A DNA stretch of 64,000 nt from CAXMST01 sp963790085 (GTDB lineage Bacteria; Actinomycetota; Thermoleophilia; Solirubrobacterales; 70-9): assembly GCA_963790085.1 (NCBI GenBank), contig CAWBNH010000008.1, forward strand, positions 1 to 64,000, in the 5' to 3' direction. The notes under the pieces are model-generated. The model did no database searches and was not told the DNA's origin. It saw nothing but the letters and a program-made list of their open reading frames with translations. Shown piece by piece: positions 40,738-48,979 of this stretch (the stretch's first letter is position 1; each line of letters starts with the position of its first letter). Made by a program: the position numbers and the translations under genes.

Positions 40738-42194
40738 GCGCGATTCCTGATCTCACCGTCGTCGAGACGGCGGAGCGCACCCGTGCCGGGGATCTCGACC
40801 CGGCCGTCCTCGCTGACGAGTGGCGCGATCGCGCCGCTGCCGACGAGCTCGGCGTCTTCCTCTGGCAGGGTGAGGGGGCACCCTCCCCGAGCGCCGAGGG
40901 GCAGCTCGCGGGGGTGCCGGTGGCGATCAAGGACATCTTCTGCGTCGAGGGCGTGCCGACCACGGCCGGCTCAAGGATCCTCGAGGGCTACCTTCCCCCC
41001 TACACGGCGACCGCGGTCGAGCGCCTGGTCGCTGCTGGCGCCGGCGTGCTCGGCAAGACCAACATGGACGAGTTCGCGATGGGCTCCTCGAACGAGAACT
41101 CCGGCTATCAGCCGGTGCTCAACCCCTGGGACTCGAGCAGGGTTCCCGGCGGCTCCTCGGGCGGCTCCGCAGCCGCGGTTGCGGCCGGGCTGGCTCCATG
41201 CGCGATCGGAACCGACACCGGCGGTTCGATTCGCCAGCCGGCGGCTCTGTGTGGAATCGTCGGCCTGAAGCCGACCTATGGGGCGATCTCCCGCTACGGG
41301 ATGATCGCGTTCGCCTCCTCCCTCGACCAGTGCGGGCCGCTGACCCGCACCGTCGCCGACTCCGCCCTGCTGCTCGCCGCGATGGAGGGCGCCGACCCGC
41401 TTGATTCGACCTCGACCGGGATCCCGACCGGTGTCGAGATGCCCAGCGCCGAGCGCCTCGACGGGCTCCGGCTCGGGGTTCCGCGTGAGCTCGCCGGCGA
41501 TGCCGAGGGCATCGAGCCGGGCGTACGCGAGGTCTTCGAGCGTACGCTCGAGCTATGCACCGAGCTCGGGGCGCAGGTCGCGGAGACTCACCTCCCGCAT
41601 GCCTCGCACGGGATCTCCGCCTATTACGTCCTCGCCCCGGCCGAGGCCTCCGCCAACCTCGCCCGCTACGACGGAGTCCGCTTCGGCATGCGCGAGCCGG
41701 CCGACGACCTGACCGAGATGTATGAGAGGACCCGCGCGGCTGGCTTCGGGGCCGAGGTCAAGCGGCGGATCATGCTCGGGACCTATGCCCTGTCGTCCGG
41801 CTACTACGACGCCTACTACGGCCAGGCAGAGCGGGTGCGCACCCTGATTGCCCGCGACTTCGAGAAGGCCTTCGCCGACTTCGACCTGCTCCTGACCCCG
41901 ACCTCGCCGACCGTCGCCTTCGGGCTCGGTGAGCGGGCATCCGATCCGCTGGCGATGTACATGTCCGACTACTGCACGGTGCCGATGTCGCTCGCCGGGC
42001 TGCCCGCGATCTCGATCCCCGCCGGTCTGGCGGAGCCCGCCGGCGGCGGCCCCGATCTCCCCGTCGGGCTGCAGATCGCCGCCCCGGCCTTCGCCGAGAG
42101 CCGCCTGCTCGAAGCCGCCCACGCGCTCGAAGGCGCGATCGGCTTCGACACCACGGTCGCATTCGTCGCTGAGGGAGAGGGGGCCTCGTCGTGA
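40734..42194 (+). CDS. gatA: Asp/Glu-tRNA amidotransferase subunit A (amidase)
   Basis: 486 residues. An amidase-signature enzyme that releases ammonia from glutamine for GatB. The Ser-cisSer-Lys triad is intact: Lys66 in VAIKDIFCVEG, Ser141 in GGSSGGSAAA and nucleophile Ser165 in DTGGSIRQPA. Spacing matches well-studied GatA proteins. Coupled to gatC and gatB by 4-bp overlaps, so the three subunits should be made in step. Confidence 0.97.
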   Translation: MSAIPDLTVVETAERTRAGDLDPAVLADEWRDRAAADELGVFLWQGEGAPSPSAEGQLAGVPVAIKDIFCVEGVPTTAGSRILEGYLPPYTATAVERLVAAGAGVLGKTNMDEFAMGSSNENSGYQPVLNPWDSSRVPGGSSGGSAAAVAAGLAPCAIGTDTGGSIRQPAALCGIVGLKPTYGAISRYGMIAFASSLDQCGPLTRTVADSALLLAAMEGADPLDSTSTGIPTGVEMPSAERLDGLRLGVPRELAGDAEGIEPGVREVFERTLELCTELGAQVAETHLPHASHGISAYYVLAPAEASANLARYDGVRFGMREPADDLTEMYERTRAAGFGAEVKRRIMLGTYALSSGYYDAYYGQAERVRTLIARDFEKAFADFDLLLTPTSPTVAFGLGERASDPLAMYMSDYCTVPMSLAGLPAISIPAGLAEPAGGGPDLPVGLQIAAPAFAESRLLEAAHALEGAIGFDTTVAFVAEGEGASS

Positions 42195-43645
42195 GCGAGG
42201 CCGCGACCGCCACTCAGTGGGAGCCTGTGATCGGGCTCGAGATCCACGTCCAACTGCAGACGAAGACGAAGATGTTCTGCTCCTGCGAGCTCGAGTTCGG
42301 CGCCGACCCCAACACCCACACCTGCCCGGTCTGTCTCGGGCACCCCGGGACGCTGCCCGTACCGAACCGCCAAGCGATCGACTACGCGATCGCGGTCGCC
42401 CTCGCGCTCGGTTGCGAGATCGCCCCGAACTCGATCTTCCACCGCAAGAACTACTTCTACCCGGACCTTCCCAAGGGGTACCAGATCAGCCAGTTCGACA
42501 TCCCGCTCGGCTCCGGCGGATCGCTCGGCGAGGTCCGGATCCATCGCGTCCATCTCGAGGAGGACGCCGCGAAGCTCAGCCACGTCGGCGAGTCGGGCCG
42601 GATCCACGGTTCCGGGGCCTCGCTGGTCGACTTCAACCGCGGCGGCACGCCGCTGGTCGAGATCGTCTCCGAGCCCGATCTGAGGACCGGCGCGCAAGCG
42701 CGCGAGTGGCTGCAACTGCTTCGCACGACCCTGCGCCAGCTCGGCGTCTCCGACGTCAACATGGAGGAGGGGAGCCTTCGTTGCGACGCCAACATCTCGA
42801 TCCGGCCGACCGGCGCCTCCGAGCTCGGGACCAAGACGGAGCTGAAGAACATGAACAGCTTCCGCTTCATCGAGCGCGGGATCGCGGCTGAGATCGAGCG
42901 CCAGATCGGGATCGTCGAGGGCGGGGGGGAGGTCACCCAGGAGACCCTCCACTTCGATCCCTCCAGCGGCTCGTTGACCTCGCTGCGCTCGAAGGAGTAC
43001 GCCCACGACTACCGCTACTTCCCCGAGCCCGACCTGGTCCCGCTGGCGCCGAGCAGTGAGCAGATCGAGGCGCTGCGCGAAGGGCTTCCCGAGCTTCCCG
43101 GCGCCAAGCGCGATCGCTACGCCGCCGAGCTGGGGCTCTCCGACGACGACGCAGCCCACCTCGCCTTCGACGCCGAGCTCGGCGCCTTCTTCGAGGCAGC
43201 CGTCGAGGCGGCCGGCGAGGCCGACGCGAAGGCGGTGGCGACCTGGGTGACCGGCGAGCTGGTTCGCGAGGCTCGAGCGGCCGACGCCGAGCATCCCGCG
43301 CGGACGAAGGCCGACGCCGACGCCGTTGCCAAGCTCGCGAACCTGGTCGCCGCGAAGACGATCAACCGCAAGACCGGCCGCGAGCTGGTCGCGCGCCTGG
43401 TCCGCGAGGGTGGGGACCCCGAGGCGATCGTCGAGGCCGAGAACCTGGGCCAGGTCTCCGACGGCGGTGAGCTCGAGGCCGCGGTCGATCGCGCGATCGA
43501 GGCTGAGCCGGAGGCTGCGCAGAAGATCCGCGACGGCCAGATGAAGGCGATCGGCGCGCTGGTGGGTTCGGTGATGCGTGAGACCAAGGGCCGCGCCGAC
43601 GGTGGCGAGGTCACTCGGCTGATCAGGGAGAAGCTCAGCGGCTGA
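42191..43645 (+). CDS. gatB: Asp/Glu-tRNA amidotransferase subunit B
   Basis: 484 residues. It activates the misacylated Glu- or Asp-tRNA with ATP and transfers ammonia. WEPVIGLEIHVQLQTKTKMF opens the catalytic cradle; CSCELEF with CPVCLGHPG supplies the zinc-binding cysteines. HRKNYFYPDLPKGYQISQ, EEGSLRCDANIS and the YatY-like helical tail (~330-484) follow. GTGA overlap with gatA. Confidence 0.97.
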   Translation: MSEAATATQWEPVIGLEIHVQLQTKTKMFCSCELEFGADPNTHTCPVCLGHPGTLPVPNRQAIDYAIAVALALGCEIAPNSIFHRKNYFYPDLPKGYQISQFDIPLGSGGSLGEVRIHRVHLEEDAAKLSHVGESGRIHGSGASLVDFNRGGTPLVEIVSEPDLRTGAQAREWLQLLRTTLRQLGVSDVNMEEGSLRCDANISIRPTGASELGTKTELKNMNSFRFIERGIAAEIERQIGIVEGGGEVTQETLHFDPSSGSLTSLRSKEYAHDYRYFPEPDLVPLAPSSEQIEALREGLPELPGAKRDRYAAELGLSDDDAAHLAFDAELGAFFEAAVEAAGEADAKAVATWVTGELVREARAADAEHPARTKADADAVAKLANLVAAKTINRKTGRELVARLVREGGDPEAIVEAENLGQVSDGGELEAAVDRAIEAEPEAAQKIRDGQMKAIGALVGSVMRETKGRADGGEVTRLIREKLSG

Positions 43646-43682
43646 CCATCGGCCCCCGGCCGTCGGAGTAACGTGGGCGCCG

Positions 43683-44666
43683 ATGATCGATCCGACCGAG
43701 CGCTGGCGACGGGTCCACGGCTCGATGGAGAAGGCGTCATGGGCCGGCCTCCCGAGCTTCGCCGACCTTCCCTACACAGAGGATCCCGCCGAGTTGGTGG
43801 GCTCCGACGTTGCGATCGTCGGCGCCCCGATGGACGACCTGGTCTCCGAGCGGCCGGGCACCAGGTTCGGCCCGAGGGCGATTCGCGTCGCGGCGCCGAC
43901 CGCGACCTACCATCTCGGCGAGCGCATCGATTGGGCCGAGCAGCTTCGGGTCGTTGACTACGGTGACGCCCCGATCGTCCCGACCAACGCGCAGGCATCC
44001 CTGGACGCGATTGAGACGACCGTGCGAGAGATGATCGAGGCGGGGACCCTGCCGATCGTGCTCGGAGGCGATCACTCGATCACCGAGGCGAACGTCAAGG
44101 CCTGCATGGGGGAGCACGGGTCGATCGGAATGCTCCACTTCGACGCTCACACCGACACCGCGAGCCGGCTCCACGAACAGGAGCTCTCGCACGGGACGCC
44201 GATGTGGCGCCTCGTCGATGCCGGCTTGATCGATCCGGAGCGCTATGTCCAGATCGGGCTTCGCGGCTTCTGGCCGGAGGAGCCGGTGATGAGCTGGCAG
44301 AGCGAGCGCGGAATCACGAGCTTCTTGATGGACGACGTCCGCGCTTCGGGCATCGTCGGGGTGGTCGCCGAGTCGTTGCGGATCCTGGGGGATGGCCCGG
44401 TCTTCCTCACGGTCGACGTCGACGCGCTCGATCCCGCCTTCGCGCCCGGCACCGGTACGCCCGAGCCCGGTGGGATGAGCACCGCCGATCTACTCACGGC
44501 ATGCAGGACGGCCGCCAAGCGCCTTGATCTGGTCGGCGCCGACGTGGTCGAGACACTGCCCCTGCAACTCGAGGACCCGACCGCAGCCGTCGCCAATCGC
44601 ATCGTTGCGGAGATCCTCACCGGCCTCGCGGTGCGATCCCGCGCGCGCAGCGGACCTACCACCTGA
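43683..44666 (+). CDS. Agmatinase/arginase-family ureohydrolase
   Basis: 327 residues. A binuclear manganese ureohydrolase. Metal ligands are visible in LGGDHSIT, LHFDAHTDT and TVDVDALDPAFAPGTGTPEP; HGTPMWRLVDAG and VVETLPLQLED are also family-typical. This pattern fits agmatinase (SpeB) or guanidinobutyrase better than arginase, but substrate is not certain, so no symbol is given. It is 37 bp after gatB and might be cotranscribed, although no functional link is obvious. Confidence 0.9.
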   Translation: MIDPTERWRRVHGSMEKASWAGLPSFADLPYTEDPAELVGSDVAIVGAPMDDLVSERPGTRFGPRAIRVAAPTATYHLGERIDWAEQLRVVDYGDAPIVPTNAQASLDAIETTVREMIEAGTLPIVLGGDHSITEANVKACMGEHGSIGMLHFDAHTDTASRLHEQELSHGTPMWRLVDAGLIDPERYVQIGLRGFWPEEPVMSWQSERGITSFLMDDVRASGIVGVVAESLRILGDGPVFLTVDVDALDPAFAPGTGTPEPGGMSTADLLTACRTAAKRLDLVGADVVETLPLQLEDPTAAVANRIVAEILTGLAVRSRARSGPTT

Positions 44667-44745
44667 GCCGGACTCCGGGCCTCCCGCGCAAGACACCTGC
44701 CGTTGCCGATCGCCGGGCTGAGCGGCTGCTGTCAGCATTCCTCTG

Positions 44746-45027
44746 ATGGAGTACCTGATCATCGCTGTCAGCTTCGCGCTCCCGACCGCGATCGTCGGCA
44801 AGACCAAGGGTTCGAGCTTCTGGATCTGGTTCATCGTCGGCTTCTTCACGCTGGCGATCGGCCTGCTCGCTGCGATCCTGTACCGCCGTGAGCAGGGCGA
44901 GCCGGAGCGCCGCTGCCCACGCTGCGGGGCGATCCACAAGCTCTACGTCCAGGTATGCACCCGCTGCGGCGAGGACCTCTACCTTCCCGACGTCAGCGAG
45001 GTGCGCCAGGGGCCCGACTACCGCTGA
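44746..45027 (+). CDS. Small membrane protein with zinc-ribbon tail
   Basis: 93 residues: two hydrophobic segments (YLIIAVSFALPTAIVG and WIWFIVGFFTLAIGLLAAIL) separated by KTKGSSF, then a cytosolic-looking CPRCG ... CTRCG double CxxC zinc ribbon (residues ~57-80) and a charged tail. Such small membrane-anchored ribbons are common but uncharacterised. It stands alone on the plus strand. Confidence 0.75.
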   Translation: MEYLIIAVSFALPTAIVGKTKGSSFWIWFIVGFFTLAIGLLAAILYRREQGEPERRCPRCGAIHKLYVQVCTRCGEDLYLPDVSEVRQGPDYR

Positions 45028-45309
45028 GTCACGGCGCGATCAGACCGGGACCGGCGTCGGCTCGCCCTCCTCGGCCTCGGCGGCGTAACGCTTGCTGTCA
45101 CGGCCGCTGATCATCGTCGCCGCGAGAATGAAGCCGAGCAGAGCAACGGGGGCTGAAGAGGGCCGACCACTCCGCTCGGGGCCGTCAGACCGGCGAATAG
45201 CGGCTGGTAAAGTAATTGGCCGCCGTGGGAGGGACCAAGAGCGATCCGCTCAGGTCTGACCCGCGGTACTGCTGTCCCCGTAATCACACCTATCCAGGAG
45301 CCCGATCTG
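45028..45309. other. 282-bp intergenic region upstream of ilvB
   Basis: No complete gene is seen. On the minus strand 45051-45150 encodes a protein-like C-terminus (VALLGFILAATMISGRDSKR followed by an acidic tail and TGA) without a start. An adjacent minus frame (to ~45210) reads LLYQPLFAGLTAPSGVVG; a single frameshift would join them. This may be a decayed small membrane gene. The AT-rich spot near 45210 (GGTAAAGTAATT) is the only promoter-like composition. AGGAG at 45296-45300 is the ilvB ribosome-binding site. No Ile/Leu/Val-rich leader peptide was found. Confidence 0.3.
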
Positions 45310-46989
45310 ATGCGCGCCGCCGATGCCCTTTGTGAGGCCCTCAAGGCCGAGGGCGTGGAGCACGTATTCGGGATCCCCGGCGGCGCCAGCCTCCCCCTCT
45401 ACGACGCCCTCTACGATGCCGACTTCGAGCACGTCCAGGTCCGCCACGAGCAGGGTGCCGGCCACGCCGCCGAGGGCTACGCCAAGGCTTCCGGCAAGGT
45501 CGGCGTCGCCTTCGCGACCTCCGGCCCCGGCGCCACCAACCTGGTCACGGCGATCGCCGACGCGGTCATGGACTCGGTCCCGACCGTCTTCATAACCGGC
45601 CAGGTCCGGACCGAGCTGATCGGCACCGACGGCTTCCAGGAGGCCGACGTCACCGGGATCACGATGCCGGTCGTCAAGCACTCCTTCCTGGTCACCGACC
45701 CGAAGCAGATCCCCGACTACGTCCACAAGGCCTTCCACATCGCCTCATCGGGCCGACCGGGCCCGGTCCTGATCGACATCCCGCAGGACCTCTCGCGGGA
45801 GGAGATCGAGTACGAGCCGCGGACCGGCACACCCAAGCTGCCGGGTTACCAGCCGACGACCGAAGGCAACATCAAGCAGATCCGGATCGCCGCCAAGGCG
45901 ATGGCGAACGCTCGCCGTCCGATCCTCTACTGCGGTGGAGGCGTGATCAACGCCGAGGCCTCCGAGGAGTTGCGCGAGCTTGCTCGATCGGACCGCTTCC
46001 CCGTCACCTGCACGCTGATGGGTCTCGGCGCCTTCCCGGCCCCCGACGAGCAGTGGCTGGGGATGCTCGGCATGCACGGCACCCGCGCGGCCAACTACGC
46101 GATGGACGAGGCCGACCTGATCGTCGCTATCGGCGCCCGCTTCGACGACCGGATCACCGGCAAGCTGAGCGAGTTCGCGCCGCGAGCCAAGTTCATCCAC
46201 ATCGATGTCGATCCGGCCGAGATCTCCAAGAACGTCCCCGCTCACATCCCGATCGTCGGCTCAGCCCTCGACGTGCTGCCGAAGCTGACTGGCGAGTACC
46301 GGGCCCTGCAGGCCGATCCGTCCCGGCTCGACGAGTGGTGGGAGCGCATCGCTGCCTGGCAGAAGGAGTATCCGCTCACCTACGAAGACAGCGACGACTC
46401 CGAGATCAAGCCGCAGTACATGGTCGAGGAGATGTACCGCGCGACGGGCGGCGACGCGATCATCACCTCCGACGTCGGCCAGCACCAGATGTGGTGCGCC
46501 CAGTACTACGACTTCGCCAAGCCTCGCCGCTGGATCAACTCCGGCGGACTCGGGACGATGGGCTTCGGCCTCCCGGCCGCGATCGGCGCAAAGGTGGCGA
46601 TGCCGGACGAGCAGGTCGTCTGCCTCGCCGGCGACGGCAGCTTGATCATGGTCTGCCAGGAGATGGCGACCGCCGCCAACTACGATCTCGACGTCAAGGT
46701 ATTCCTGATGAACAACGGCTTCTTCGGGATGGTCCGCCAGTGGCAGGAGCTGTTCTGGTCGGAGCGCTACAAGTCGGTCGAGATGGGGGCGAGCCCCGAC
46801 TGGGTCAAGCTCGCCGAGGCGTTCGGCTGGAACGCGATGCTGTGCGACGACAAGGCCGAACTCGGGGATGCGATGCGACAGACCCTCGAGGTCCCGGGCC
46901 CTGCGCTGCTCGACGTTCGCGTGACGCAGCGGGAGAACTGCTACCCGATGATCCCGGCCGGCGCCGCCGCCCGGGACATGGTCGGCTGA
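45310..46989 (+). CDS. ilvB: Acetolactate synthase large subunit
   Basis: 559 residues from ATG 45310. A ThDP- and FAD-dependent enzyme making acetolactate or acetohydroxybutyrate for valine, leucine and isoleucine. VFGIPGGASLPLYDAL and VRHEQGAGHAAEGYAKASG carry the catalytic Glu. FATSGPGATNLVTAIADA, TGQVRTELIGTDGFQEAD, and the ThDP-binding GDGSLIMVCQEMATA ... NNGFFGMVRQWQ are present. ilvN follows 16 bp downstream. Confidence 0.97.
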   Translation: MRAADALCEALKAEGVEHVFGIPGGASLPLYDALYDADFEHVQVRHEQGAGHAAEGYAKASGKVGVAFATSGPGATNLVTAIADAVMDSVPTVFITGQVRTELIGTDGFQEADVTGITMPVVKHSFLVTDPKQIPDYVHKAFHIASSGRPGPVLIDIPQDLSREEIEYEPRTGTPKLPGYQPTTEGNIKQIRIAAKAMANARRPILYCGGGVINAEASEELRELARSDRFPVTCTLMGLGAFPAPDEQWLGMLGMHGTRAANYAMDEADLIVAIGARFDDRITGKLSEFAPRAKFIHIDVDPAEISKNVPAHIPIVGSALDVLPKLTGEYRALQADPSRLDEWWERIAAWQKEYPLTYEDSDDSEIKPQYMVEEMYRATGGDAIITSDVGQHQMWCAQYYDFAKPRRWINSGGLGTMGFGLPAAIGAKVAMPDEQVVCLAGDGSLIMVCQEMATAANYDLDVKVFLMNNGFFGMVRQWQELFWSERYKSVEMGASPDWVKLAEAFGWNAMLCDDKAELGDAMRQTLEVPGPALLDVRVTQRENCYPMIPAGAAARDMVG

Positions 46990-47005
46990 GAACGAGGAGT
47001 TGGAG

Positions 47006-47563
47006 ATGGCTGACGCCAAGGCACCCGACCACCACCTCGATCTCGAGGACCTGGAGGTCTCCTCGGGACTGACCGGTCGCAAGCACCTGCTCTCGCTGAT
47101 GGTCGAGAACCGTCCCGGCGTCCTGGCCCGGATCGCGCTGTTGTTCAGCCGCCGCGGCTTCAACATCGACACGCTGGCGGTCGGCCCGACCGACGATCCC
47201 GACATCTCGCGGATCACGCTCACGGTCGACGGGGCCGTGCACCCGATCGATCAGGTCACCAAGCAGCTCCACAAGCTCGTCAACGTGATCAAGATCCGAG
47301 ACATGGAGCCCGACACCACGGTCTCCAGGGAGATGGCGCTGTTCAAGGTCTCGGCCTCGGTCGAGAACCGCGCGGAGATCATGGAGTTCAGCCAGATCTT
47401 CCGATCGCAGATCGTCGACGTCTCGCGCCGGACGATGACGATCGAGGTGACCGGCACCGCCGACAAGATCGACGCCTTCGAGCGCATGGTCCGGCCGCAC
47501 GGGCTGATCGAGATGGCCCGCACCGGCGAGGTCGCGATCGCCCGCTCGCGACCGGAGAGCTGA
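47006..47563 (+). CDS. ilvN: Acetolactate synthase small (regulatory) subunit
   Basis: 185 residues from ATG 47006, preceded by GAGGAG. The N-terminal ACT domain (HLLSLMVENRPGVLARIALL, RGFNIDTLAVGPT) binds valine for feedback inhibition. The C-terminal half (VSRRTMTIEVTGTADKIDAF) contacts IlvB. Its TGA stop (47561-47563) is embedded in CTGA at 47560-47563, where menF appears to start. ilvC lies 7.7 kb downstream rather than next door. Confidence 0.95.
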   Translation: MADAKAPDHHLDLEDLEVSSGLTGRKHLLSLMVENRPGVLARIALLFSRRGFNIDTLAVGPTDDPDISRITLTVDGAVHPIDQVTKQLHKLVNVIKIRDMEPDTTVSREMALFKVSASVENRAEIMEFSQIFRSQIVDVSRRTMTIEVTGTADKIDAFERMVRPHGLIEMARTGEVAIARSRPES

Positions 47564-48963
47564 CCGCCCCCACCGATACCGCCGAGCTGCTCGACTCGCT
47601 CGAGCGGCTGGCCGAGCGCGCTCGATCGGGGCCAAGGCGGCTGATCAGCGTCACGCGGCCGGCCGAGGATCTGGACCCGATCGCTGCCGCATTCGCCTCC
47701 CGCCGCGCAGACGATCGCTGGTTCTGCTGGGAGGAACCGTCTCGCGGTCTGGCGATCGGGGCGCTAGGTTCGGTCCATGAGCTCGTGTCGCGGGGGCCGT
47801 ATCGGGTCCGCGACCTGGTCGAGGACTCGACCGCGGCGGTCACGCGCCGCTTCGCCGACGAGCCCGACGACCTCCCGGTTGGAGCTGGGCCGCTGTGGGT
47901 CGGGGGGCTGGCGTTCTCCCGCGACGGCGGCTCGACGCCGCCCTGGTCGTCGCTGCCGCCGGCCCTGTTGACGCTGCCCGAGCTCCTGCTCAACCGCCAG
48001 GGCGATCAGAGCTGGGTCACGCTCGTCGCGATGGCCGGCGCGGGCGTCGACGATGAGGCATCCATCGCTTCGGCGCGCGGCCGGCTCGCATCGCTGCGAA
48101 CCGAGGCGCTTCCGACCCTCGATCCTCACCCGAGCGCCGTGCCAGAGGTCAACAGCGCCCGCCCTCCGGCTGACTACGAGCGTGCGGTGGCGTCGGCGGT
48201 GGAGCGCATCCGCGGCGGCAGGATCAGCAAGCTCGTCCTCGCCCGCGAGGTCACCGTCGACGCTCCAGAGGCCCACTCCGCCGCGGCGCTGTTCGGCGCG
48301 CTCCGTGAGCTGTTCGACTCCTGTTTCTGCTTCTGCTGCGGCACGCCCGAGGCCGCCTTCATCGGCGCTTCGCCCGAACTCCTGGTGCGCCGAAACGGCG
48401 CCGGCGCGTCCGCGGTGGCGCTGGCCGGATCGGCTCGCCGCAGCGCCGACCCGGCCGTCGACGACCACCTCGGCGAACAGCTGCTGCGTAGCTCCAAGGA
48501 CCGCGAGGAGCACCGGATCGTCGCCAAGCGGATCGAACGCCGCCTCGCCCCACACTCGGTCTGGGTAGAGGCCGCCCCCGATCCGGTCGTGATCAAGGTC
48601 GCGAACATCCAGCACCTCGCGACCCCGATCCGCGCCCAGCTGGCCGAGTCGCACTCGGTCCTGGAGCTGGCCGGGCTGCTGCATCCGACGCCGGCGGTCG
48701 GCTCCGAGCCCGCGACTCCCGAGGCCGAGGGGATGATCGGCGAGCTCGAGGGCATGGATCGAGGCTGGTACGCCGGACCGGTGGGCTGGATGGACATGGC
48801 CGAGGACGGTGAGTTCTGCGTCGCGTTGCGTTCGGCGTTGCTGCGCGATCGCCGCGCCCACCTCTACGCCGGGGCCGGCATCGTCGCCGACTCCGACCCG
48901 GCCGCCGAGCTGGCAGAGACCGAGGTCAAGCTCGGAGCGCTACTGCCCCTACTGGCCGGCTGA
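47560..48963 (+). CDS. menF: Isochorismate synthase, likely CTG start
   Basis: 467 residues if translation begins at CTG 47560; the first canonical start (GTG 47785) gives only 392. It converts chorismate to isochorismate for menaquinone. The conserved core is present: ISKLVLAREV, ELLVRRNGAGASAVALAGSARR, STDREEH-like SSKDREEHRIVAKRIE, TPAVGSEPATPEAE and YAGPVGWMDMAEDGEFCVALRSA. Residues read from the region before 47785 (RRLISVTRPAEDLDPIAAA, DDRWFCWEEPSRGLAIGALG) match the N-terminal strand pattern of MenF-type enzymes. No ATG, GTG or TTG exists between 47560 and 47785. The CTGA overlap with ilvN has the same geometry as the NTGA overlaps elsewhere here. Confidence 0.8.
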   Translation: MTAPTDTAELLDSLERLAERARSGPRRLISVTRPAEDLDPIAAAFASRRADDRWFCWEEPSRGLAIGALGSVHELVSRGPYRVRDLVEDSTAAVTRRFADEPDDLPVGAGPLWVGGLAFSRDGGSTPPWSSLPPALLTLPELLLNRQGDQSWVTLVAMAGAGVDDEASIASARGRLASLRTEALPTLDPHPSAVPEVNSARPPADYERAVASAVERIRGGRISKLVLAREVTVDAPEAHSAAALFGALRELFDSCFCFCCGTPEAAFIGASPELLVRRNGAGASAVALAGSARRSADPAVDDHLGEQLLRSSKDREEHRIVAKRIERRLAPHSVWVEAAPDPVVIKVANIQHLATPIRAQLAESHSVLELAGLLHPTPAVGSEPATPEAEGMIGELEGMDRGWYAGPVGWMDMAEDGEFCVALRSALLRDRRAHLYAGAGIVADSDPAAELAETEVKLGALLPLLAG

Positions 48964-48979
48964 GGCCCTGGCCGCCGGC

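Noticed and set aside
45255..45295. GTACCGCGGGTC-like string on the minus strand before ilvB, resembling a T-box core
   Set aside because: Wrong strand for ilvB, and the AGGGTGG half and specifier stem are missing.
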